Assembly: GCA_022615255.1 (NCBI GenBank)
Contig: JAKEHC010000046.1
Span: 1 to 8,040 of the forward strand
Length of the DNA: 8,040 bases
Direction of reading: 5' to 3'
Source: Candidatus Dadabacteria bacterium
GTDB lineage: Bacteria > Desulfobacterota_D > UBA1144 > Nemesobacterales > CSP1-2
Shown here: piece by piece, positions 1 to 5,397 of the stretch
Layout: each line of letters begins with the position of its first letter
Numbering within the stretch: position 1 is the first letter of the stretch
Position numbers and translations under genes: made by a program
Notes under the pieces: generated by a model
What the model was told of the DNA's origin: nothing
Database searches by the model: none
The model's input: only the letters and a program-made list of their open reading frames with translations

Positions 1-229
1 CAAGATTATTGGTCCAAGTTGTGTGATTAACATTTCCTTTAAGACGGCATGCAGAGCAAAAATCACTGGAGTGATTCGGATATGCTGATTTCGATTGAGA
101 AACCGCGTCAGAATAAGCGCTTAAGGAAATAGCATGGTTATGGATGCTTGAAGAAAGGATAAAAAATACGGCTAGGCTTATAATTACTAACCCTGGGATA
201 TTAGTTCCTTTCTTCTCTTGTGTGTTCAT
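1..229 (-). CDS. small exported protein with CxxC, 3' end cut by window edge
   Basis: I do not recognise this gene. On the minus strand an ATG at 229 overlaps the cbiO stop by four bases (ATGA), and the frame stays open for 76 codons to the left edge, so only the N-terminus is seen. Residues 1-12 are polar with two lysines. Residues 13-29 (GLVIISLAVFFILSSSI) form one hydrophobic stretch, fitting a signal peptide or a single membrane anchor. A His-containing stretch follows (HNHA) and then a CSAC motif near residues 60-63 with another His close by, which could bind metal or form a disulfide. It is not a CxxCH haem motif. Translational coupling to cbiO suggests a role with the transporter, for example as an extra membrane or periplasmic metal-handling component, but that is inference from position only. 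Confidence 0.6.
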   Translation of the reverse strand, partial: MNTQEKKGTNIPGLVIISLAVFFILSSSIHNHAISLSAYSDAVSQSKSAYPNHSSDFCSACRLKGNVNHTTWTNNL

Positions 230-1086
230 CCTACGCCTGAATTTTTCTTCTCGAATAATACCATTTCATCTGCGATAATGCGAGCCGCCTCTTCAACAGT
301 TAAAGATACGTCGAGATTAATGCCGTATTTTTTTAATTCAAAAAACAATGCGCCGAGCACAGGAGGCTCTATGTGGCATTTCGAAAGCAGTTCAAGCTCG
401 GTAAAAATCGCTTTTGGAGAGCCCTTACCGACGATCTCTCCCCCCATAGCCATAAGATACACTGTATCCGCTACTAATGGAACTGTATCAATATTATGTG
501 TAGATATAATAATAGTCGTTTTATTGTCTTTATTTATACGGTTCAGGAGATTTATAAGATCCATTCTGCACGTAGGGTCTAAGCCTTCAAACGGCTCATC
601 CAGTAAGAGCAGCCCTGGTTTTGTAACGAGGGCGCCTGCCAATCCCACCTTAGTTTTCTCGCCGCCGCTTAGGTAGTGCGGAATCTTATTGCCGAGATAA
701 GCGATGTCTAGTTTTTCCGTTATGCCTTTTACAAGCACCTCGACATCCTCTTTCCTGTACCCGTAATTTCTAGGAGAGAATGAAATATCATCCCGCACAG
801 TAGGCGCGATAATCTGCTCCTCGACGTTTTGTAGAAGCACCCCGATCCGCTCCCTTATCCTGGCATAATCTCTTGATGGGTCAACCCCAAAAACGCTTAT
901 CACCCCCTCTGAGGCTTTAAGAAGCCCAAGAAGGTGGAAAAGAAGAGTTGATTTACCGCTGCCGTTCGGTCCCAAGATTACGACCCGCTCCATTTGGTGG
1001 GCTACGAAGTCAATCCCACAGAAATGGAGCTTCGTCCCGTCAGGGTATGTGTATTTCAGGTTGCTCACTCTTACTATCTCTTCCAA
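226..1086 (-). CDS. cbiO: ECF-type cobalt/nickel transporter ATPase CbiO
   Basis: ATP-binding subunit that powers an energy-coupling-factor metal importer from the cytoplasmic face. All ABC ATPase motifs are visible in 286 aa: Walker A GPNGSGKST (39-47), Q-loop Gln86, signature LSGGE (139-143), Walker B LLLLDEP (159-165) with catalytic Glu164, D-loop near 168-171, and switch His197 in STHN. The start NLKYTYPDGT is typical of CbiO/EcfA. The C-terminal 70 residues after the ABC core match the extra tail common in CbiO. The start codon is TTG, supported by an AGAGG ribosome binding site about 6 nt upstream; a GTG five codons later is the alternative. The gene overlaps cbiQ by 13 nt and the next gene by 4 nt, so translation is probably coupled. 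Only one ATPase gene is present, so the ATPase would act as a homodimer, as in CbiMNQO systems. Confidence 0.95.
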   Translation of the reverse strand: MEEIVRVSNLKYTYPDGTKLHFCGIDFVAHQMERVVILGPNGSGKSTLLFHLLGLLKASEGVISVFGVDPSRDYARIRERIGVLLQNVEEQIIAPTVRDDISFSPRNYGYRKEDVEVLVKGITEKLDIAYLGNKIPHYLSGGEKTKVGLAGALVTKPGLLLLDEPFEGLDPTCRMDLINLLNRINKDNKTTIIISTHNIDTVPLVADTVYLMAMGGEIVGKGSPKAIFTELELLSKCHIEPPVLGALFFELKKYGINLDVSLTVEEAARIIADEMVLFEKKNSGVG

Positions 1087-1901
1087 AACACACCTCTAAT
1101 GATGTTCGGGGCATAAAAATAGAAAGCCAGGGTAAGAATAAATACGATAGAAAACAAGAGTAGATAGATTCCGTACTGGCTAAACCCCTCCTCTAGCCTC
1201 GCTCCTAGGGAAACACCGAAAATAAAAAGACCGATTGCCAAAGGTAAAATATCTTTTTGCGTGAACCTTCTCTCACTATTCTCGTCTGCCATTCTTCCCC
1301 CGTACCCCCTTACCTGCATTACGCCGTATAGCCTTTCACTCAAATCAAGCCCTCTAATAAGGAGAAGACCAATTCCGGACGCAAAGTTTCTTACGTTTTT
1401 TATGTAGCTTCTTTGACCAAATCCCCCTCTTACTTTTAAAGCCCTAAATAGATTTCCCATAAGCCCGAGGAGTATAAAAAGCGAACGGTATGTGAGATAT
1501 AACCCCTCCAATATTAGCCGGGGAAGAAAAGGGCTTAGAGTGGCAAAAACGCTCGGATAAGGTGTCGTTGTAATCAAAATCACCATAGCGAGAGCCGCAT
1601 CGAGGGCTTTAAGAACAATGGTAGCTGGCATAATCCAATCCCCGTTTAAGCTGCTTATTGCAAAGAGGAGGGCGAATATGGCGGGATAAGCGGCTATAGA
1701 AATGATTTTAAAAAACGGGAGTCTGGTTAAGATTACCAAACCTGTGAGCATTAAATATATGCTAAGAAGAACTATAAAATCGCTTGTTATCACAATGGAT
1801 AAAAGAACAAGCGCAATAGATATCATCTTATAAAATGGTAAAGCCCGGTGGAGAAAACTTTTTCCGCTATTTGCATAATAGTCAATTATTCCGATATCCA
1901 C
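1074..1901 (-). CDS. cbiQ: ECF transporter transmembrane coupling protein CbiQ (EcfT)
   Basis: Integral membrane scaffold that links the ATPase dimer to the substrate-binding protein. The 275-aa product has several hydrophobic segments (roughly 26-58, 64-84, 93-112, 136-152, 219-233 and 244-265). It also has the two short cytoplasmic coupling motifs of the family: ALKVRGG near 154-160 and MQVRGYGG near 195-202, the Ala-Arg-Gly-type signatures that contact CbiO. Here both read Val-Arg-Gly. Start choice: a perfect AGGAGG at 1908-1913, overlapping the cbiM stop, lies 6 nt before a GTG at 1901. The TTG one codon upstream (1904) would leave only 3 nt, so GTG is preferred. The gene follows cbiM by about 10 nt and overlaps cbiO, placing it in the middle of the operon. 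Fully diagnostic of the family; the metal carried cannot be read from it. Confidence 0.92.
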   Translation of the reverse strand: MDIGIIDYYANSGKSFLHRALPFYKMISIALVLLSIVITSDFIVLLSIYLMLTGLVILTRLPFFKIISIAAYPAIFALLFAISSLNGDWIMPATIVLKALDAALAMVILITTTPYPSVFATLSPFLPRLILEGLYLTYRSLFILLGLMGNLFRALKVRGGFGQRSYIKNVRNFASGIGLLLIRGLDLSERLYGVMQVRGYGGRMADENSERRFTQKDILPLAIGLFIFGVSLGARLEEGFSQYGIYLLLFSIVFILTLAFYFYAPNIIRGVFWKR

Positions 1902-1911
1902 CAAAACCCTC

Positions 1912-2649
1912 CTAAGTTACCTCTGACAGAACCAGGTCTGGCCTGACGCGCGAGACGTATCTTATAACAAAGCCGGTAATCACTCCCTCTAATATCCATC
2001 CAAACACCCCAAGGGAAAAAACCGTCTTCGCAAATGTTTCGATATCTATTCTTTTATCCTCTATTTTGTGCCTCTTGTTTTCTCCCTCAGGCTCAAGAGA
2101 GAATATTTTCCCAAGAGGATTTTCCTTATGGACATGCAGGACTCTCTCCGGATTGATTTGAGATATGTAAACGACTCCTATCATGAGACACGTGCTTATA
2201 ATAAGGCTTAACACCGCCGCTAGGGCTGCCGACATGCCGGGAGACAATCTGCCGGCGCCAAAAACACCCAGGAAAACACGAAAAAAGTAAAAGCCCAGCA
2301 TAGCCTCAGTTCCGACTATTAACGTATTTAGTCCTACAACGGTGACACCGCCGTGCCCAAACATTGAAATGATTAAATCAACAATAAAAATAGATATAAA
2401 CCCTAGAGCAGGACCCAGAACTATCCCCGCAATCACACTCATGTTTATATGATATGCAATTGGAATAATATCAAGCGTCATACCCAAAATCATGAGCGCC
2501 GAAACAATGCCGATAAGAGGTATCTTTCGCCCTAGTTCAACATCACGAACCCTCCTCATACAAAAATAAAGAATTACGGCGGTTGCCGCCCAACCCGCTA
2601 ACACAAACCATATAGGCATCACGCCGTCAGGAATATGAATATGAGACAT
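1912..2649 (-). CDS. cbiM: ECF transporter substrate-binding membrane protein CbiM
   Basis: Metal-binding S-component that selects the ion, Co2+ or Ni2+ in characterised relatives. It is 245 aa and strongly hydrophobic, with about seven predicted membrane segments. It starts with MSHIHIPDGVMP, a two-residue extension of the classical MHIPDG N-terminus, where the free amine and His2 bind metal in NikM. His67 (in AYHINMSVIAGIVLGP) fits the third conserved ligand, and FGHGGVTVVGLNT (97-109) is the family's conserved loop. A polar stretch at about 163-205, rich in His, Lys and Glu, forms a long loop before the last membrane segments. A GAAGGG ribosome binding site (2659-2664) lies about 9 nt before the ATG. 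No cbiN or nikN/nikL partner follows; cbiQ comes next. The adjacent Fur-family gene leaves Zn2+ as a further possible substrate. Confidence 0.93.
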   Translation of the reverse strand: MSHIHIPDGVMPIWFVLAGWAATAVILYFCMRRVRDVELGRKIPLIGIVSALMILGMTLDIIPIAYHINMSVIAGIVLGPALGFISIFIVDLIISMFGHGGVTVVGLNTLIVGTEAMLGFYFFRVFLGVFGAGRLSPGMSAALAAVLSLIISTCLMIGVVYISQINPERVLHVHKENPLGKIFSLEPEGENKRHKIEDKRIDIETFAKTVFSLGVFGWILEGVITGFVIRYVSRVRPDLVLSEVT

Positions 2650-2668
2650 CTAAATTTTCCCTTCGCAT

Positions 2669-2688
2669 GGGCACAGCATGCCGTGCCC
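2669..2688. repeat. 20-bp near-perfect palindrome in the fur-cbiM spacer
   Basis: Arms GGGCAC (2669-2674) and GTGCCC (2683-2688) flank a central GCATGC, giving a 20-bp palindrome with one mismatched pair. It fills much of the 47-nt spacer between the regulator and cbiM and ends about 20 nt before the cbiM start. It could be a decayed hairpin repeat of the type seen further right, though it lacks a GTAG foot. It could also stabilise or attenuate the message, lowering or protecting downstream transport mRNA. Neither role can be decided from sequence. Confidence 0.5.
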
Positions 2689-2696
2689 CCATTCAC

Positions 2697-3224
2697 CTAC
2701 GGCACCTGACATTCTCTGCACTTTCCGAAGAGCTGCAAAAAATGCTGTTGAATCTTGAATCCAGTCTCTCTGGACAACCTTCTCGATATATCCTCAAGAG
2801 GGCACTCTTCAAAATCCACCACCCGATTGCACCCCATACACACTATAGGATGCTGGTGTCCGCTTGGTGCCAGAGCATAGCTTTGACAACCATCTTCAAG
2901 ATGCACCCTTACTACCAGACACAATTCCTCAAGTGCCTCAAGGGTTCGGTAAATTGTGGCAAGTCCCGTTCGGGGAAGTATCTTTTTTACGCCCCTGTGT
3001 ACCTCGTTTATTGATAAATGCTTCATGCTTTTTTGCAGGATGCCTAACACCGCAAGGCGCTGCGGCGTGCATTTAAGCCTTCCCCCCCGAAAAATGGCTC
3101 TTATTTCCTTAGGGACATGACTGATAGCATTGGCGTCTCCACCTTCCTGCCTATGACGAGAGGCTTTAGAGATGTATTTGAAATCAGACGAGCCGCGTAT
3201 TGTCGAATTCCTTTTTGAATTCAT
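2697..3224 (-). CDS. Fur-family metal-dependent repressor (Fur/Zur/Nur type)
   Basis: DNA-binding regulator that represses metal-uptake genes when loaded with its metal. The winged-helix part shows LKCTPQRLAVLGIL (50-63) and the recognition-helix motif GLATIYRTLEAL (87-98). The C-terminal part has HQHPIVCMGC (123-132), a second CxxC at 169-172 (CREC) for the structural zinc, and further candidate ligands Glu139/140, Cys141 and His161. At 175 aa it is longer than usual for the family (about 130-160) because of a polar N-terminal extension of roughly 38 residues. No in-frame alternative start lies between residue 1 and the conserved region, and no good ribosome binding site precedes the ATG. 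It is first in an operon with cbiMQO, so nickel, cobalt or zinc sensing is more likely than iron. The exact metal is unresolved, so no gene symbol is given. Confidence 0.9.
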   Translation of the reverse strand: MNSKRNSTIRGSSDFKYISKASRHRQEGGDANAISHVPKEIRAIFRGGRLKCTPQRLAVLGILQKSMKHLSINEVHRGVKKILPRTGLATIYRTLEALEELCLVVRVHLEDGCQSYALAPSGHQHPIVCMGCNRVVDFEECPLEDISRRLSRETGFKIQQHFLQLFGKCRECQVP

Positions 3225-3235
3225 ATTGGTTTATG

Positions 3236-3258
3236 TAATTGAGAAATTTTCTCAATTA
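3236..3258. promoter_or_regulatory. Fur-type operator, 23-bp palindrome
   Basis: Two perfect 11-bp arms (TAATTGAGAAA and its complement TTTCTCAATTA) surround a single central base at 3247. The inner part reads TGAGAAA-N-TTTCTCA, the 7-1-7 layout of Fur-family boxes (compare the TGATAAT-N-ATTATCA Fur consensus). It lies 12 nt before the regulator start codon and overlaps the -10 box of the promoter, so bound repressor would block RNA polymerase. This predicts autoregulation together with cbiMQO. Confidence 0.82.
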
Positions 3259-3283
3259 TAATATGCCTTCCCCGCTCTGTCAA
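3255..3283 (-). promoter_or_regulatory. sigma-70 promoter of the fur-cbiMQO operon
   Basis: On the minus strand a consensus TTGACA (3278-3283) and a consensus TATAAT (3255-3260) are separated by exactly 17 bp. Transcription would start near 3248, inside the operator palindrome, leaving a leader of about 24 nt. Both boxes are perfect, so expression is expected to be strong when not repressed. A 10-bp palindrome TGATGCATCA (3287-3296) lies just upstream of the -35 box; its meaning is unknown. Confidence 0.85.
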
Positions 3284-3395
3284 CCTTGATGCATCATGCA
3301 ATAGAGAAATGGAACTGCTCCGACTAGATTTATTCATTTACCAAACACACATATCAAGGAATTACTGGAGCGCCGGTAATGGCAGGAGGAAAACA

Positions 3396-3815
3396 TTGGG
3401 AAGAAAGCCGCCATACTATTTTGATCAAGCCGAGAGGCTATACGTAGTCGAGCTCTGCACGCTTAAAGAAATCGCTTCTAGACTGAATCTGGCAAAACGC
3501 ACCCTCATAAATTGGAAGAGGCGAGGGAATTGGGAGGAAAAAAGAATCAGATATATTGAGAGCAAAAAGAAATTTCATGAAGAACTTGAGGAATTGGCAA
3601 AAAAGCTCATTCGGTCAATCATGTCTTATGTGGATTCCGGAAAGAAAATAGATGTTGGAAGGATTCATGCGATTAAATATATTCTCTCTGAGATAACAAA
3701 AATCAACCAATATGAAGAAATCAGAACTGAACCTGAGAGGGAAAGCATAGAGAAGGTATTAAGCGGGGACACCATAAGGTCGATTATAAGACAGGTATAT
3801 GGAACTGAGCTATAA
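3396..3815 (+). CDS. orphan helix-turn-helix protein, phage terminase small subunit-like
   Basis: Predicted 139-aa basic DNA-binding protein. The start PPYYFDQAERLYVVELCTLKEIASRLNLAKRTLINWKRRGNWEEKR contains a helix-turn-helix: TLKEIASRLN, turn, AKRTLINWKRRG. This is written here in pieces: first YYFDQAERLYVVE, then the helices just named. The layout resembles the N-terminus of DUF1804/phage terminase small subunits and other proteins with a tryptophan after the recognition helix (NWKRRGNW). The rest is charged and probably helical. The chosen start is TTG at 3396, preceded by AGGAGG with a 6-nt spacer; an in-frame ATG at 3309 would add 29 residues that look non-coding and has no ribosome binding site. 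No other phage gene is nearby, so it may be a domesticated or leftover gene. It faces away from the metal operon, and its target is unknown. Confidence 0.72.
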   Translation: MGRKPPYYFDQAERLYVVELCTLKEIASRLNLAKRTLINWKRRGNWEEKRIRYIESKKKFHEELEELAKKLIRSIMSYVDSGKKIDVGRIHAIKYILSEITKINQYEEIRTEPERESIEKVLSGDTIRSIIRQVYGTEL

Positions 3816-3822
3816 ACAATTT

Positions 3823-3834
3823 ATCAAACCCATG
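3823..3834. repeat. 12-bp direct repeat, left copy
   Basis: ATCAAACCCATG occurs here just after the helix-turn-helix gene and again at 4119-4130 just before ndk. The two copies bracket the first hairpin cluster. Confidence 0.6.
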
Positions 3835-3842
3835 ATTTCACC

Positions 3843-3863
3843 GTAGGAGCGCCATCCTGGTGC
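3843..3863 (+). repeat. GTAG hairpin, GAGCGCC type (degenerate)
   Basis: GTAG (3843-3846) is followed by GAGCGCCATCCTGGTGC, whose halves pair imperfectly around TCC. It resembles the GTAGGAGCGGC family at 3972 and 7279 but has drifted. Confidence 0.6.
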
Positions 3864-3880
3864 AACTCAATGGCAACTAG

Positions 3881-3953
3881 ATGTAGAGACACGCCATGGC
3901 GTGTCTCTATAATAACGTTTGGCAAAGTCAAATGTAGCGGAGACCTTTAGGTC
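3881..3953 (+). repeat. 73-bp two-hairpin repeat, copy 1
   Basis: This segment matches 6885-6957 at about 69 of 73 positions. It contains two GTAG hairpins. The first has GTAG at 3883-3886 and lies in a perfect 26-bp palindrome (3884-3909; arm TAGAGACACGCCA). The second has GTAG at 3934-3937 followed by an AGACCT/AGGTCT stem (3941-3954). The linker between them (ATAATAACGTTTGGCAAAG) is conserved too, so the pair behaves as one unit. Possible open frames across it on the minus strand are products of the repeat and show no protein-family features. Confidence 0.85.
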
Positions 3954-3971
3954 TTCATAGGGCACATCTTT

Positions 3972-3992
3972 GTAGGAGCGGCTTCCAGCCGC
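3972..3992 (+). repeat. GTAG hairpin, GAGCGGC type
   Basis: GTAG (3972-3975), then GCGGCT and AGCCGC arms around a TCC loop. A second copy with a compensated stem (GCGGCA/TGCCGC) is at 7279-7301. Both are followed by GAA and, a few bases on, TCGCA, so the downstream tail is also shared. The stem change keeps pairing, which argues that the structure matters. Confidence 0.8.
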
Positions 3993-4040
3993 GAATATGT
4001 CGCACACAGCCTGTCTCGACCCGTACGTCCAGCCAGTCGA

Positions 4041-4060
4041 AGGGGCGAATATTCGAGCCA
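4041..4060. repeat. palindrome, possible degenerate hairpin repeat
   Basis: A perfect 10-bp palindrome CGAATATTCG (4046-4055) is flanked by GGGG and a partly complementary AGCC. It has no GTAG foot. It may be a decayed member of the same repeat class. The rest of 4005-4118 holds only the ndk promoter candidate. Confidence 0.4.
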
Positions 4061-4077
4061 CAGAAGAATGACCGGGG

Positions 4078-4106
4078 TTGACAAACCTGAAACTCCCACG
4101 AAAAAT
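4078..4106 (+). promoter_or_regulatory. candidate ndk promoter
   Basis: A consensus -35 box TTGACA (4078-4083) is followed after 17 bp by AAAAAT (4101-4106), which matches four of six -10 positions. Transcription would begin near 4113, giving a leader of about 30 nt before ndk. The -10 box is weak, so this is a moderate call. Confidence 0.5.
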
Positions 4107-4118
4107 AAAACACCAATC

Positions 4119-4130
4119 ATCAAACCCATG
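4119..4130. repeat. 12-bp direct repeat, right copy
   Basis: Second copy of ATCAAACCCATG, partner of 3823-3834. Its last base is the first G of the ndk ribosome binding site, so part of it may be kept for expression. Confidence 0.6.
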
Positions 4131-4142
4131 GAGGACTGACAG

Positions 4143-4556
4143 TTGGAAAGAACTCTCTCAATCGTAAAGCCCGACGGAGTGGGGAAAAATGTAATCGGCG
4201 AAGTCATAGGAAGATTCGAAAAGAAGGGACTCAGGATAGTTGCCCTTAAAATGGTGAAGCTCACAAAGGGGAAAGCCGAGGGGTTTTATGCGGTTCATAA
4301 TGGCAAGCCCTTTTTCAAAAGCCTTACCGAATTTATGTCATCCGGTCCCTGTGTCCCGATGGTAATTGAGGGTAAGGATGCGATTTCCAGGGTGCGTGAA
4401 ATCATGGGTGCTACCGATCCGGCAAAAGCGGATAAAGGAACGATCAGAAGGGATTTTGCATCAGATATAGAGAGAAACATAGTTCATGGCTCTGATTCAC
4501 CCGAATCCGCATCCTTTGAGATACAATATTTTTTCAACTCCCTTGAAATCCATTGA
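4143..4556 (+). CDS. ndk: nucleoside diphosphate kinase
   Basis: Transfers the gamma-phosphate of ATP to nucleoside diphosphates through a phospho-histidine, balancing NTP and dNTP pools in the cytoplasm. The 137-aa product is of normal family length. It shows [13 protein letters not shown] at the N-terminus (Lys9), [11 protein letters not shown] (48-58), the Arg-rich IRRDF (101-105), and the active-site motif NIVHGSDS with catalytic His115. The C-terminus SFEIQYFF is typical. The start is TTG, supported by GGAGG at 4130-4134 with an 8-nt spacer; an upstream ATG at 4128 runs into a stop after three codons. It stands alone, with its own promoter candidate and a hairpin after the stop. Confidence 0.95.
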   Translation: MERTLSIVKPDGVGKNVIGEVIGRFEKKGLRIVALKMVKLTKGKAEGFYAVHNGKPFFKSLTEFMSSGPCVPMVIEGKDAISRVREIMGATDPAKADKGTIRRDFASDIERNIVHGSDSPESASFEIQYFFNSLEIH

Positions 4557-4560
4557 TAAG

Positions 4561-4580
4561 TCCCCCTTTACAAAGGGGGA
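4561..4580. terminator. bidirectional hairpin between ndk and lipB
   Basis: TCCCCCTTT (4561-4569) pairs with AAAGGGGGA (4572-4580), starting 4 nt after the ndk stop and ending 19 nt before the lipB stop. The A and T runs around it would let it end transcription of both convergent genes. A second copy of the right arm (TAGGGGGA, up to about 4590) can replace the first, and TTTT follows it. C5/G5 elements like this are also widespread as mobile or repeat sequences, so terminator function is inferred. Confidence 0.65.
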
Positions 4581-4599
4581 TTTAGGGGGATTTTCCTGA

Positions 4600-5280
4600 T
4601 TAATCCAGAGATCCTCGCCTTACCATAGCCGTTTGAAGCCTTTTGCCAAACTCCTCTGCAAAATGAGATGCTACATCGTTAAGCTTGGTTTCTCTCCGAA
4701 GAATCTTATTCATTGACGTTACACCCATATTAGATATTCCACAGGGCACTATCAACGAGAAATAACTAAGATCAGTATTCACATTTAAGGCAAAACCATG
4801 CATTGTGATAGAGTCCTTCACAAACACCCCTATTGCCGCAACCTTCTCCTTCCCGACCCAAACCCCGGGATGCTCCGATATTCTCCCTCCATCTATTCCG
4901 AACCCTTTAAGGACCCCTATAAGCGTGTCTTCAAGCATATGCACGTAAGATTTAACGCCTAATTTAAACCGCCTAAGGTTTATTATCGGGTAACCGACAA
5001 GCTGTCCAGGACCGTGAAACGTAACGTCTCCACCGCGCTCAATCTTCCAAACTTCAATTCCGCGCCTCTTCATTTGATCTTGAGAAATTAGGATATTATT
5101 CGCCTTCCCGAATCTTCCAATCGTAACAACCGGCTTATGCTCAACTAGAAGAAGGAATCCTTTATGCTGAGTGTTTGACGAGACCCTTTTCTGAAGCTCC
5201 CTTTGAAGAGAAAGGGTTATAGAGTAATCAACCCTCTCCAAGTAAATCCAATCAACAATATTATCCGAGCCTGGGTTCAT
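4600..5280 (-). CDS. lipB: octanoyl-[acyl-carrier-protein]:protein N-octanoyltransferase LipB
   Basis: Moves the octanoyl group from acyl-carrier protein to the lipoyl domains of enzymes such as pyruvate dehydrogenase and the glycine cleavage H protein, the first step of lipoate synthesis. With the ATG start at 5280 the product is 226 aa. It shows the substrate-pocket motif RGGDVTFHGPGQ (82-93) followed by LVGYPI, the catalytic lysine in EKVAAIGV (Lys146), MHGFALNVNTDL (160-171), and the catalytic cysteine in IVPCGI (Cys180). The frame stays open upstream to a TTG at 5331, which would add 17 residues (243 aa). The ATG gives the usual family length, but neither start has a convincing ribosome binding site. 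lipA is not in the window. lipB diverges from holA across about 117 bp. Confidence 0.94.
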   Translation of the reverse strand: MNPGSDNIVDWIYLERVDYSITLSLQRELQKRVSSNTQHKGFLLLVEHKPVVTIGRFGKANNILISQDQMKRRGIEVWKIERGGDVTFHGPGQLVGYPIINLRRFKLGVKSYVHMLEDTLIGVLKGFGIDGGRISEHPGVWVGKEKVAAIGVFVKDSITMHGFALNVNTDLSYFSLIVPCGISNMGVTSMNKILRRETKLNDVASHFAEEFGKRLQTAMVRRGSLD

Positions 5281-5355
5281 AACTTCATTGAGTATAACTT
5301 GCCTCGATAACCATCTCCAAGCCCTACTCAAACAATATATTTATCCTCAAACCGT

Positions 5356-5384
5356 TTTACGTTACACTAAAACTTAAATATAAT
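5356..5384 (+). promoter_or_regulatory. holA promoter with very short leader
   Basis: A perfect TATAAT (5379-5384) lies 17 bp after TTTACG (5356-5361, four of six -35 positions). Transcription would begin near 5391, only about 7 nt before the holA ATG, leaving no room for a normal ribosome binding site. Confidence 0.6.
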
Positions 5385-5397
5385 CTTTACAAACAGG

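Noticed and set aside
218..676. Open frame on the plus strand inside cbiO
   Set aside because: It is antisense to a complete ABC ATPase with all motifs, and its translation has no recognisable family features.
2667..3076. Plus-strand open frames across the Fur-family gene
   Set aside because: They are antisense to a clear Fur-type protein; the composition is a mirror of that gene.
1..3224. Riboswitch (cobalamin or NiCo) before the transporter
   Set aside because: The leader is about 24 nt and the fur-cbiM spacer 47 nt, too short for either class; the Fur-type operator explains control.
3867..4264. Minus-strand open frames near the first hairpin cluster and ndk
   Set aside because: They are built from palindromic repeats or antisense ndk, with no ribosome binding site or domain.
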